NCBI GenBank assembly: GCA_963825765.1
Contig: CAWGUU010000007.1
Span: forward strand, 65,571 to 129,570
Length of the DNA: 64,000 bases
Source of the DNA: CAWGUU01 sp963825765
Lineage (GTDB): Bacteria > Actinomycetota > Acidimicrobiia > Acidimicrobiales > AC-14
Reading direction: 5' to 3'
Positions 41,875 through 51,847 of this stretch are shown piece after piece. The notes beneath the pieces were generated by a model, which was not told the DNA's origin, made no database searches, and saw only the letters and a list, made by a program, of their open reading frames with translations. The position numbers were made by a program, and so were the translations under genes. The first letter of the stretch is position 1. Every line of letters starts with the position of its first letter.

Positions 41875-42132
41875 CTAGTGAAACTTGGTGGCGGTGATGA
41901 ACCCGACGGTGATCAGCACCAGCCCCGCCAGCAGGTACATGTTGCTGGGACCGTCACCCGGCAGCACGTCGACGTAGTTGGCGAGGATCACGACCATCCC
42001 CAGGCCCAGCGACCCGAACATGATGATCGGCACCCAGAGGGGGCTGACCTTCTCCGACCGCGGCACCGGCGGCGTGTACCGCTTGTTCTGCTTGGGGGTG
42101 ACCCGCCCGCCCTGGGTCTTCTTCTTGGCCAT
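41875..42132 (-). CDS. crgA: Cell division protein CrgA
   Basis: 85 residues. A basic start (MAKKKTQGGRVTPKQNKRYT) and PPVPRSEKVSPLWVPIIMF lead into the first of two membrane helices; the second is SNMYLLAGLVLITVGFIT. This is the standard CrgA/UPF0233 pattern. CrgA interacts with FtsZ, FtsQ and FtsI and helps place the divisome in actinobacteria. Its place next to pabA/trpG and the pknB block is conserved. Confidence 0.95.
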   Translation of the reverse strand: MAKKKTQGGRVTPKQNKRYTPPVPRSEKVSPLWVPIIMFGSLGLGMVVILANYVDVLPGDGPSNMYLLAGLVLITVGFITATKFH

Positions 42133-42185
42133 CGCCCCGCAGAATAGGCGAAGAGCACCCAGCCGGCCCGCCTAGCGTGGCGTCC

Positions 42186-42761
42186 ATGGGCCCGCGGGTG
42201 CTGGTGATCGACAACTACGACTCCTTCGTCTACAACCTCGTCCAGTACCTGGGGGAGCTGGGCGCCGAACCGGTCGTGCACCGCCACGACGACCTCTCCG
42301 TCCAGGCCGTCACCGACCTCGCCCCCGACGCGATCCTCGTGTCCCCGGGCCCGGGCCGACCCGATGACGCCGGGGTGAGCAACTCGGTGATCGAGCAGTT
42401 CGCGGGGGTGACCCCGATCCTGGGTGTGTGCCTCGGCCACCAGTGCATCGGCCAGGTCTTCGGCGGCCAGGTCGTGCGGGCGCCGTCGGTCGTCCACGGC
42501 AAGACGTCGCTCGTCCACCACCACGGCCAGGGCGTGCTGGTCGGACTGCCCCAGCCGTTCGAGGCCACCCGCTACCACTCGCTGGTCGTCGAGCGGGAGA
42601 CGATGCCCGACGTGCTGGAGGTCACCGCCGAGACCTCCGACGGCGTGGTCATGGCCATCCGGCACCGGGAGCTCGACGTCGAGGGCGTGCAGTTCCACCC
42701 CGAGTCCATCCTCACCTCCGCCGGCAAGCAGCTGATGGCGAACTTCCTGGCCCGCGCCTGA
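42186..42761 (+). CDS. Glutamine amidotransferase, anthranilate/aminodeoxychorismate synthase component II
   Basis: 191 residues from ATG 42186 (GTG 42177 also in frame). RVLVIDNYDSFVYNLVQYL is the TrpG/PabA hallmark. Nucleophile Cys lies in ILGVCLGHQCIG, and His/Glu in GVQFHPESILT. It supplies ammonia from glutamine to a chorismate-binding partner not found in this window, for folate or tryptophan synthesis. The PabA/TrpG choice is unresolved. Position beside crgA and pknB matches other actinobacteria. Confidence 0.93.
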   Translation: MGPRVLVIDNYDSFVYNLVQYLGELGAEPVVHRHDDLSVQAVTDLAPDAILVSPGPGRPDDAGVSNSVIEQFAGVTPILGVCLGHQCIGQVFGGQVVRAPSVVHGKTSLVHHHGQGVLVGLPQPFEATRYHSLVVERETMPDVLEVTAETSDGVVMAIRHRELDVEGVQFHPESILTSAGKQLMANFLARA

Positions 42762-42780
42762 CGCCTGACGCCTCGCCGGG

Positions 42781-44556
<1,776 letters not shown>

Positions 44557-44582
44557 GGTCGCAGCCTAGGAGACCGTGACTT

Positions 44583-44638
44583 GGGGGTGCAGAGCGGACT
44601 TCGGGGTGCAGCGGACCTCGGGGTGCAGAGCGGACCTC
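44583..44638. repeat. Threefold short repeat between pbpA and pknB
   Basis: GGGGTGCAGAGCGGAC(C/T)TC occurs at about 44584–44602 and 44620–44638, with a 2-base-shorter copy between them. The repeats occupy half of the 108-base pbpA–pknB spacer, upstream of the pknB start. Confidence 0.8.
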
Positions 44639-44664
44639 CGGGCCCCCCGGGGGCCGCGCGGCTG

Positions 44665-46122
44665 CTACAGGCCGCCGAGAACCGCCTGAATGACGGAGCG
44701 GGCGATCGGCGCGGCCAGGGCGCCGCCGGTGGTCTCGGAGTCGCTCGACTGGTTCTCCAGCATCACTGCCACCGCCACCGTGGGCGCCTCGGCCGGCGCG
44801 AAGGCCACGAACCACACGTGCGAGCTGTCCAGGCCCGTCTGGGCCGTCCCGGTCTTGCCGGCCACGGTCACGCCGTCGATCTGGGCGCGGGTGCCCGAGC
44901 CCGACTCGACGACGCCCACCATCATGGACTTGGTCTCCTCGGCCACCCTGGCCGTCACTGCGGTGAGCCAGGGCTTGGGGCTGTAGGTGTCGATCACCTC
45001 GGCCTTGCTGTCGGTGACCTCCTTCATGACGTGGGGCGTCATGATCACCCCGCCGTTGGCGATGGCCGAGGCCACCAGGGCCATCTGCATGGGCGTGGCG
45101 GCGACGTCCTGCTGGCCGATGGCCGACTTGGCCAGCGCCGGCTGGTCCCTGACGAAGGCGCTGGCGTCGGGGAACAGCGATTGTGCGGCCGACGGCAGGT
45201 CGATGGGCGGGGTCTTGTTGAAGCCGAAGCCGTCGGCGCCGGCGCTCATCTTGGGCCCACCGATGTCGAGGCCCAACTGGGCGAAGGCCGTGTTGCACGA
45301 CACCCGCATGATCTGGGGCAGGGTCCCACCGCAGGTGCCGCCGCCGAAGTTTCGCAGCGGCTGGCCCGACCCGGGCAGGTCAAGCTGCGACAGCTGGGGG
45401 TAGGCGGGCTGGGTGAGGGTGGCCTCGCCGGTGGCCAGGCCGGTGGCGGCCGTCACCACCTTGAAGCTCGAGCCGGGGAAGTACCGCTCGCGGTAGAAAC
45501 GGGGGAGCAGTGGCTTGTCGGAGTCGGCGTTGAGGCTGTCCCAGGCCGTGCGCACCGTCTTTTGGTCGTGGGCCGACAGCGGGTTGGGGTCGTAGGAGGG
45601 GGAGTCGGCGGCGGCCAGGATGGCCCCATTCCTGGGGTCGATGGCCACCACCGCACCCTTCCGCCCGGCCAGACCGTCGGTGGCCACCTGCTGCACCTCG
45701 CTCGAGACTGTGAGCGTCACGTTGGCCGTGCTGTCCGTCTCCAGCAGCAGGTCGCCGATGTTGTCCAGGGTCACCTTCTTGGACCGGCCGGTGAGGACCT
45801 CGTTGTAGGTGCGCTCGACGCCCTCGGTGCCGTAGGTGAAGGAGAAGTAGCCGGTCAGGTGGGCGAACAGCTCGGGCTGGGGGTACTGCCGAAGCCGCTC
45901 GAACTGGTCGCCCGGGGTCGGGACCGACTCGGCGATGACCACGCCGTCGGACGTCTGGATGGAGCCCCGCGGCTGGTTGAAGTCACGGACGACGGCCCGC
46001 GTGTTGGCGGGGTGGGTGTTGAGCCGGTTGGCGCTGAAGATCTGCAGGTTGTTGACCTGCACGAACAGGGCCGAGAACAGCACGATCATGACGATCCCGA
46101 GGACCCGGATCTGGGAGTTCAC
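44665..46122 (-). CDS. pbpA: Penicillin-binding protein, class B transpeptidase (PbpA)
   Basis: 485 residues from GTG 46122; GTGA overlaps the rodA stop. One N-terminal helix (VLGIVMIVLFSALFVQ) anchors the protein outside the membrane. Transpeptidase motifs: GSSFK (Ser nucleophile), SCN (RVSCNTAF), KTGT (VAGKTGTAQ). It cross-links peptidoglycan with the SEDS partner RodA encoded just upstream. In mycobacteria the orthologue is controlled by PknB. Confidence 0.96.
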   Translation of the reverse strand: MNSQIRVLGIVMIVLFSALFVQVNNLQIFSANRLNTHPANTRAVVRDFNQPRGSIQTSDGVVIAESVPTPGDQFERLRQYPQPELFAHLTGYFSFTYGTEGVERTYNEVLTGRSKKVTLDNIGDLLLETDSTANVTLTVSSEVQQVATDGLAGRKGAVVAIDPRNGAILAAADSPSYDPNPLSAHDQKTVRTAWDSLNADSDKPLLPRFYRERYFPGSSFKVVTAATGLATGEATLTQPAYPQLSQLDLPGSGQPLRNFGGGTCGGTLPQIMRVSCNTAFAQLGLDIGGPKMSAGADGFGFNKTPPIDLPSAAQSLFPDASAFVRDQPALAKSAIGQQDVAATPMQMALVASAIANGGVIMTPHVMKEVTDSKAEVIDTYSPKPWLTAVTARVAEETKSMMVGVVESGSGTRAQIDGVTVAGKTGTAQTGLDSSHVWFVAFAPAEAPTVAVAVMLENQSSDSETTGGALAAPIARSVIQAVLGGL

Positions 46123-47453
46123 CGCTGGCCGATCCGGGTCGAGTCCTGGGCTACGGCCGCCTGGGTCGACCGCGACGCCTGGTCGTCGGAGACCCGCAGC
46201 AGCAGGGCCAGCAGGATGTAGTTGGAGATCAGCGACGAGCCGCCGTAGGACACGAACGGCAGGGTGATGCCGGTGAGGGGGACCAGCCGGGTGACCCCCG
46301 CCAGGATGATGAAGCTCTGGAAGCCGAGGCTGGCGGTCAGGCCGGTGGCCAGGAGCTTCTCGAAGGGAGGCTCCGTCCGCATGGCGATGCGCAGCCCCGC
46401 ACCCACCATGAGCAGGAAGGCGACGAGGATCGCAGTGGTGCCGATGAGGCCCAGCTCCTCGCCGATGGCGGCGAAGGTGAAGTCGGTGGCCACCGCCGGG
46501 ATGCGCTGGGGGCTGCCCTGGGCCAGGTTGGTGCCGGTGAGCCCGCCGGCGGCGAAGGCGAAGGCCGCCTGCAGCAGCTGGTACCCGCCCGTGGAGGCGA
46601 CCTCCCAGGGGTCGAGCCAGACCTCCACCCTGGTCTGCACGTGGGCGAACATCTGCCACGCCAGCAGGGAGCCGGCGGTGAACATCACCCCGCCGATGGC
46701 CAGGTAGATCCACCGGTTGGTGGCCACCCACAGCATGACGATGAACAGGGCGAAGAAGAGCAGCGACGAACCCAGGTCACGTTCGAAGAACATGATGACC
46801 AGCGAGAAGCTCCATGCCAGCAGCAACGGGCCGAAGTGGCGGAACTCGGGGAGCCAGACGCCGACGACCTGGTGCGTCCCGGCCGACAGCAGGGCCTGCT
46901 TCTCGACCAGGTAGGACGCGAAGAAGACCACGAGGACGATCTTGGCCAGCTCGCCCGGCTGGAAGGTGACCCCGCCCAGGCGGATCCACAGGCGGGAGCC
47001 GTTGATGTTCTGACCGAGCACCGGCAGCAGCGGCAAGAGGAGCAGGCCGATGCCGACGAAGGCGAGGATGTACCGGTAGCGCTCCAGGTTCCTGGCCTTG
47101 GGCACGAGGAGCAGGGTGGCCACGAAGGCGGCCACGCCCAGCACCGTCCACAGCGCCTGGAACCCGGCCAGGTCGGGGCGGAGGCGGGCGACGAAGACGT
47201 AGCCGATGCCGTTGAGCAGCCCGGCCAGGGGCAGGAGGAGCGGGTCGGCGCCCGGAGCCAGCATGCGGACGGCGATGTGGGCGGCGATCAGCAATCCGAG
47301 GATGATCAGCAGGAACGGGATGAGGTTGGCCGGCAGCGACGACGCCCGCCCCAGGCTGGCCAGCACGTAGGCGCCGGCGGTGATGACGGCCGCCATCACC
47401 AGCAGGCCCAGCTCCGTCGTCCGGCGGACGGCGACCACGGGATCCCGTTGCAT
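46119..47453 (-). CDS. rodA: SEDS peptidoglycan glycosyltransferase (RodA/FtsW family)
   Basis: 444 residues with about ten to twelve membrane helices. SEDS landmarks are ARNLERYRYILAF, GSRLWIRLGGVTFQPGELAKI, FFERDLGSSLLFFALF, AIGEELGL and TLPFVSYGGSSLISNY. It polymerises lipid II into glycan strands and works with the PbpA transpeptidase encoded downstream with overlapping codons. The operon context favours RodA over FtsW. Confidence 0.95.
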   Translation of the reverse strand: MQRDPVVAVRRTTELGLLVMAAVITAGAYVLASLGRASSLPANLIPFLLIILGLLIAAHIAVRMLAPGADPLLLPLAGLLNGIGYVFVARLRPDLAGFQALWTVLGVAAFVATLLLVPKARNLERYRYILAFVGIGLLLLPLLPVLGQNINGSRLWIRLGGVTFQPGELAKIVLVVFFASYLVEKQALLSAGTHQVVGVWLPEFRHFGPLLLAWSFSLVIMFFERDLGSSLLFFALFIVMLWVATNRWIYLAIGGVMFTAGSLLAWQMFAHVQTRVEVWLDPWEVASTGGYQLLQAAFAFAAGGLTGTNLAQGSPQRIPAVATDFTFAAIGEELGLIGTTAILVAFLLMVGAGLRIAMRTEPPFEKLLATGLTASLGFQSFIILAGVTRLVPLTGITLPFVSYGGSSLISNYILLALLLRVSDDQASRSTQAAVAQDSTRIGQR

Positions 47454-47481
47454 CAGTGCATCCTCCTACCCAGAGGTTCGC

Positions 47482-48810
47482 TCAGGGTGGCGGCCCGGGG
47501 ACGGTCGCGGCGGTGGAGGTCGTCGAGGTCGGGATCGACGTGGTCGTCGACGGCCGGGCGCTCTCGGCCTGCTGGCGGAGTCGGGTGACGTAGCGGTCGG
47601 CCTCGGCTTTCGAGGCCACCTCCTTGCCCCGCTCGAGGTCGGGGTAGTTCACAGGGAGGATCTCGGCCCGCGTCGGGGACGTCTTGCGCTCGGCGAGGGT
47701 CGGGTTGAACCACAGAATGCCGCCCGGACGGCCCTTGTAGATGGCGACCTGGTCGCCTTCGAACTTCACGAAGTAGGCACCCCGGGCGTACCAGCCGATG
47801 GCCAGCACCGTCCCCCCGAGGATGGCGGCCAGCAGCACGACAAACGCGAGCGTCCGCCATGTGAACCGTCGGGAACGGGGCGGCGGACGCATCGTGAGCG
47901 ACGTGGTCAGGTCGCTCGGGGGCGCGGCGACGCTCACCGCCCCCCGACCCACGCGGGCGGGTTCGTCCCCGGTGTCGTCGCCGAACCCCAGCGCCGCGGT
48001 GCTCCGGAGGGGCGGGTCGGCGGGCGTGGGAGAGGGCGGCGGGCCGTCCTCGGCCAGGGCGGCCGACGCCCGCCCGGCCCTGTCGTCGTCGTCCACCACG
48101 TCGATCACGACGACTGTGATGTTGTCGCCCCCGCCCTCGGCCCTGGCTTGGCGCACCAGGTCGCGGGCGGCGTCGGTGGGGTCGGCCAGCTGGCGCAGGG
48201 TGGCGGCGATGCGCTCGTCGCTCAGCTCGTTGGTGAGCCCGTCGCTGCACAGGAGCAGGCGGTCGCCGCGGTAGGGGATCAGCTGCCAGGTGTCGACCTC
48301 GATCTCCGGCTCCATCCCGAGGGCCCGGGTGATGATCGAGCGCTGGGGGTGGACGGCGGCCTCCTCCCGGGTCAGCTTGCCCTCGCGCACCATCTCCTCG
48401 ACCAGGCTGTGGTCCTCGGTGAGCTGCTCGAGCTGGCCGTGCTGGAGCAGGTAGGCCCGGGAGTCGCCCACATTGGCCAGGCCCAGCTGCTCCTCCCCGT
48501 CCTCGAGGACAAGGGCCAGGGCGGTGAGGGTGGTGCCCATCCCCCGCTTCTCGCTGGCCGTCTGGGCCAGGCGCCACACCGCCTCGCTGGCCTGCTGGAC
48601 GGCCGAGCTCAGGCCCTCGATGGTGTGGTCGGTGAAGGTGTGCTGGAGGGTCTCGACCGCGGTCTGGGCCGCCACCTCGCCGGCCTGGTGCCCACCGACG
48701 CCGTCGGCCACCGCGTAGAGGCCGCCGTCGGCGTCGCACAGGTAGCGGTCCTCGTTGATCTGGCGGACACGGCCGACGTCGGTGGCGGCCCCGCCCTGCA
48801 GCGTCGTCAC
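47482..48810 (-). CDS. pstP: PP2C-family Ser/Thr protein phosphatase (PstP)
   Basis: 442 residues from GTG 48810 with GGAGGT four bases upstream. PP2C motifs: VRQINEDRY, YAVADGVGGHQAGE, GMGTTLTAL, NVGDSRAYLL, LLCSDGLTNEL and GGGDNITVVV supply the metal-binding Asp residues. A linker and one membrane helix (TLAFVVLLAAILGGTVLAIGWY) follow, then an extracellular segment and a Thr/Ser/Pro tail. It reverses PknB phosphorylation. Its ribosome site and GTG lie inside a triplicated 20-bp repeat shared with the end of fhaB. Confidence 0.95.
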   Translation of the reverse strand: MTTLQGGAATDVGRVRQINEDRYLCDADGGLYAVADGVGGHQAGEVAAQTAVETLQHTFTDHTIEGLSSAVQQASEAVWRLAQTASEKRGMGTTLTALALVLEDGEEQLGLANVGDSRAYLLQHGQLEQLTEDHSLVEEMVREGKLTREEAAVHPQRSIITRALGMEPEIEVDTWQLIPYRGDRLLLCSDGLTNELSDERIAATLRQLADPTDAARDLVRQARAEGGGDNITVVVIDVVDDDDRAGRASAALAEDGPPPSPTPADPPLRSTAALGFGDDTGDEPARVGRGAVSVAAPPSDLTTSLTMRPPPRSRRFTWRTLAFVVLLAAILGGTVLAIGWYARGAYFVKFEGDQVAIYKGRPGGILWFNPTLAERKTSPTRAEILPVNYPDLERGKEVASKAEADRYVTRLRQQAESARPSTTTSIPTSTTSTAATVPGPPP

Positions 48811-48866
48811 ACGACCTCCATGCCGGTCACACGACTTCCATGCCGCTCACACGACCTCCATGACCG
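48807..48866. repeat. Triplicated 20-bp repeat at the fhaB/pstP junction
   Basis: Copies at 48807–48826, 48827–48846 and 48847–48866. On the minus strand each reads ATGGA(G/A)GTCGTGTGA plus five bases: the last fhaB codons and stop in the first copy, and the pstP ribosome site and GTG in the third. The middle copy contains an isolated ATG and a stop. Confidence 0.92.
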
Positions 48867-49335
48867 TCTTGCCGACCTGCAGCCGGTCGCCGCGGCGCAC
48901 CTCGAGCGGGGCGGTCACCTTGGTGCGGTTGACGTAGGTGCCGTTGGTGGAGCCCAGGTCCTCCACGAACAGCTGACCGTCTCGTCGGAAGACGCGGGCG
49001 TGGAGCTGGGAGACGTAAGTGTCGTTGTCGAGGGTGATGTGGCAGCCGCTGGCCCGGCCGAGGGTGAGCTCGTCGACGAGGTCGTAGGTGCGGCCCCGGG
49101 CCTCGGCCGGCTCGACCACCTTCAGCTTGCCGGGGCCCTTGCCGCCCACCGCCGCCTTCACGGTGGTGGCCCGGTTCCGCGAGAGGTGGGGCACGGGAGC
49201 GTTGGGGCCGTTGGCGCGGGTCGTCGGCGCCTTGCCGCTCACCTCCACCCACACGGCCCGCAGGACCCGGAAGAAGAAGAGGTAGAGAAGGGCCAGGAAG
49301 CAGAACTTGAGGATCGTGAGCAGGCTGTCGGGCAC
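48847..49335 (-). CDS. fhaB: FHA-domain protein FhaB (FipA)
   Basis: 162 residues. An N-terminal helix (LLTILKFCFLALLYLFFFRVL) anchors it; the C-terminal FHA domain (about 80–160) has LGRASGCHITL, YVSQLHARVF and DLGSTNGTYVN, the phosphothreonine-binding loops. FhaB recruits phosphorylated division and wall proteins at the septum and is a target of the neighbouring kinase. Encoded in the canonical order between fhaA and pstP. Confidence 0.94.
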   Translation of the reverse strand: MPDSLLTILKFCFLALLYLFFFRVLRAVWVEVSGKAPTTRANGPNAPVPHLSRNRATTVKAAVGGKGPGKLKVVEPAEARGRTYDLVDELTLGRASGCHITLDNDTYVSQLHARVFRRDGQLFVEDLGSTNGTYVNRTKVTAPLEVRRGDRLQVGKTVMEVV

Positions 49336-49343
49336 GGTGTGGG

Positions 49344-50000
49344 CTACGACGCCTCGAAGCGGATCTTGGTGCCGCCCACGGTGATCTCGTCGCCGTCGGC
49401 CAGCCGGCGCTCCTTGATGCCGGCGCCGTTCACCTTGGTGCCGTTGGTGGAGCCGAGGTCGACCACCACGAACCCGGTGCCGGAGCGTCGGACCTCGGCG
49501 TGGCGGCGGCTGACGTTGGGGTCACCCAGCATGACGTCGCACTCGGGCAGGCGGCCGATGTCGACCGGCTCCTCGCCGACCACGATGCGACGGCCGTCGG
49601 GCAGGGACAGGCTGCCGACCGCGGCGCCGCCCGGCGCCTCGACGATCTCGCTGGCCACCATGAACTCGCCCATCCCCATGTCGTCTACGGACTCGAGCTC
49701 GACGTGGACGGGGCCGACGAAGCCGTAGCCCTCCTCCCGGGCGTGCTCCCTGACAGCCTCGCTGAGCTCCCGGGTGAGGGCCTCGGCGTAGGACTCGAAC
49801 TGCTTGTGGTCGGCGGCGCTGATGGCGATGGTGAAGTGATTGGGGGCGATCAGACCACTCACACCGACGATGCGGTGCAGGTCCATCTCCCGCGTCAGGC
49901 GTCGGGCCAGCTCGACGGGCTTCAGCCCGCTGCGGAAGGTTTTGGCGAAGACGCCCTCCACCAGCCGCTCGAGCCGTTGCTCGAACTGGTTCAGTCCCAT
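49344..50000 (-). CDS. fhaA: FHA-domain protein FhaA
   Basis: 218 residues from ATG 50000 (GTG 50024 would add eight). The N-terminal DUF3662 module reads MGLNQFEQRLERLVEGVFAK and PVELARRLTREMD. The C-terminal FHA domain contains IGRLPECDVMLGD, VSRRHAEVRR and DLGSTNGTKVNG. FhaA couples kinase signalling to lipid II flipping and cell-wall synthesis in mycobacteria. The linker is shorter than in mycobacterial FhaA. First gene of the operon that runs to pknB; tRNA-Leu lies upstream, divergent. Confidence 0.94.
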   Translation of the reverse strand: MGLNQFEQRLERLVEGVFAKTFRSGLKPVELARRLTREMDLHRIVGVSGLIAPNHFTIAISAADHKQFESYAEALTRELSEAVREHAREEGYGFVGPVHVELESVDDMGMGEFMVASEIVEAPGGAAVGSLSLPDGRRIVVGEEPVDIGRLPECDVMLGDPNVSRRHAEVRRSGTGFVVVDLGSTNGTKVNGAGIKERRLADGDEITVGGTKIRFEAS

Positions 50001-50069
50001 CTCCGGCGAGCTTACCCACCACACCTGAGAGCCAGCCGAAGGGGATCGGGTACGTTGGGTGACCCACTC

Positions 50070-50156
<87 letters not shown>

Positions 50157-50509
50157 CGGGCTGTTCCACAACCCGCCGGAACTATCCCGGGTCGTCGCCA
50201 CGGTGCTCGCGGAGCAGGTGGTCCCGCCGGCAAAGTAGGCGTCCCAACATGGTAAGGGCCGAGCGCCATGACCGCTTCGGCCGACCGTAGCGCTGTCGGC
50301 TCCGGACGCTGACCGCAGCAGGAGCTTCTCACGGCTCCTGCGGAGGTCGCCCGCTACGGCGGCGATGACATGTTTTGTATCGATGGACTGACGCTCGTAC
50401 CGTCAGTCTGTGAGCGCCGCGCGAGTCCACGGTGGGTCCCAGCAGATGAACTCGTTCCGAGCGAGCTTGCCGCCTGGAAGGACGTCACGCCGCACCGCGA
50501 GCTATCGCC
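50157..50509. other. Intergenic region without a gene
   Basis: About 350 bases between tRNA-Leu and the SRPBCC gene. No convincing frame. It contains a stem AGGAGC/GCTCCT near 50320–50340 and the 8-bp stem-loop listed separately, plus a short T-rich patch (CATGTTTTGTATCGATGG) that could be a promoter. A tRNA-adjacent spacer like this is a plausible element insertion site, but no integrase is seen. Confidence 0.5.
50386..50408. promoter_or_regulatory. 8-bp inverted repeat upstream of the SRPBCC gene
   Basis: GACTGACG and CGTCAGTC flank a 7-base centre (CTCGTAC). The site is 102 bases before the GTG at 50510 and just after a T-rich patch, consistent with a dimeric repressor site or a small RNA hairpin. 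Confidence 0.4.
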
Positions 50510-50971
50510 GTGCCTAGAACAGACACCGCTGCCCGTGTGATCGGGGCACCGGTCGTGCGGGTGTTCGCCGCCCTCGTCGATCCCGAAGCTCTCCTGGTGT
50601 GGTTACCGCCGAGCGGTATGACCGGCCGGTTCGAGCGATTCGACGCCCGTCCTGGCGGCTCGTACCGGTTGATCTTGACGTACGACGACCCTGCCGCAGC
50701 AGGGGGAAAGGCCACAGCGGGCTCCGACGTCGTCGAGGCCCGCTTCGTCGACATCGTCGAAGGGGAGCGGGTCGTCCAAGCAGTCGACTTCGTTTCCGAC
50801 GACCCCGCGTTCGCCGGCACCATGACAATGATCTGGGAAGTGGACGAGCTCAGAGACGGAACAGGAGTCCGCATCACCGCCGAGGACGTACCGGATGGCA
50901 TCTCGGCCGAGGATCACGCCGAAGGGCTCTCCTCGTCCCTGTCCAACCTCGCCGCCTACCTTGAGCCGTAG
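50510..50971 (+). CDS. SRPBCC/AHSA1-family protein
   Basis: 153 residues from GTG 50510. VIGAPVVRVFAALVDPEALLVWLPP is the start of the helix-grip fold with the typical Trp-Leu-Pro-Pro, followed by FDARPGGSYRLILTYDD, RFVDIVEGERVVQAV and a final long helix (AEDHAEGLSSSLSNLAAYL). This matches Activator-of-Hsp90-like SRPBCC proteins, which bind hydrophobic ligands. The ligand is unknown. Often encoded near ArsR regulators; one lies 4 kb away but not adjacent. Confidence 0.88.
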   Translation: MPRTDTAARVIGAPVVRVFAALVDPEALLVWLPPSGMTGRFERFDARPGGSYRLILTYDDPAAAGGKATAGSDVVEARFVDIVEGERVVQAVDFVSDDPAFAGTMTMIWEVDELRDGTGVRITAEDVPDGISAEDHAEGLSSSLSNLAAYLEP

Positions 50972-51060
50972 CCCTCGCACCTCCATCTTCCGCACTCTCA
51001 GCTTGCGATTTAGACGTGAGACGCCGCTCAGATTCCGTGCGTCGCTGCGTCTGCATTGAC

Positions 51061-51687
51061 ATGAAGCTCACGATCCAGACGTTCCTGACCCTCGACGGCG
51101 TGATGCAGGCCCCCGGCGGACCTGAGGAAGATCCCAGCGACGCCTTCACCCACGGCGGCTGGCAGGCCCCGTTCCCCGACCCGGCCGTCGGCGAGTTCGT
51201 CACCGAGCTCAACAGCCACGCCAGCGCGTTCCTGTTCGGTCGCAGAACGTTCGACATCTTCCGCAGCTACTGGCCTGATCAGACCGACCCGGCCGACCCC
51301 ATCGCCACGGCGATCAACTCGCTGCCCAAATACGTGGTGTCCAACTCGCTCAGCGAGGCCGATGCCACATGGCGCGGCGAGCACCCCGACACCGCCCGCC
51401 TCGTGACCGGCGACGTCGTCGCGGCGGTGCAGGCGCTCAAGGACGAACCCGGCGACGAGCTGCAGATATGGGGAAGCAGCAACCTGCTCCAGACGCTGTT
51501 GCAGCACGAGCTCGTCGACCGCTTCCGCCTCATGACGTTTCCGCTGGTGCTCGGCTCCGGTCGCCGCTTGTTCTACGACGGCATCCTCCCGGCGACGATG
51601 CGCCCTGTCGACCTCACCGTGACCGATCTCGGCATCGTCCTCGGCACATACGAACCAGCCGGTCCGGTTCGCCACGGTCAGATGTAA
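51061..51687 (+). CDS. Dihydrofolate-reductase-fold protein (RibD C-terminal type)
   Basis: 208 residues from ATG 51061. The N-terminus KLTIQTFLTLDGVMQAPGGP and later ASAFLFGRRTFDIFRSYWP match the YwjB-like group of DHFR-fold proteins widespread in actinobacteria. QIWGSSNLLQTLLQHELVDRF and FPLVLGSGRRLFYDG complete the fold. Members bind NADPH and probably reduce a pterin- or riboflavin-like substrate, but most are uncharacterised. It follows the SRPBCC gene with an 89-base gap. Confidence 0.9.
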   Translation: MKLTIQTFLTLDGVMQAPGGPEEDPSDAFTHGGWQAPFPDPAVGEFVTELNSHASAFLFGRRTFDIFRSYWPDQTDPADPIATAINSLPKYVVSNSLSEADATWRGEHPDTARLVTGDVVAAVQALKDEPGDELQIWGSSNLLQTLLQHELVDRFRLMTFPLVLGSGRRLFYDGILPATMRPVDLTVTDLGIVLGTYEPAGPVRHGQM

Positions 51688-51847
51688 CCGCCGGCCGCCT
51701 CGGGGACACCTTCGAAGTCGACCTGACGTCGGTCGACGATTGCCAGGCACGCGAGGCAAGGGCGGGGCCGTGCGGATGCGAGGCGTGGTCGTCAGGAGAG
51801 GGTGATTGGCCCGACGCTCCCCGCTCGTGTCGTAGGGGCGGTGCAAG

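Noticed and set aside
50157..50509. tRNA-Leu-adjacent spacer considered as an integration site
   Set aside because: No integrase fragment and no second copy of the tRNA 3' end were found in this window.
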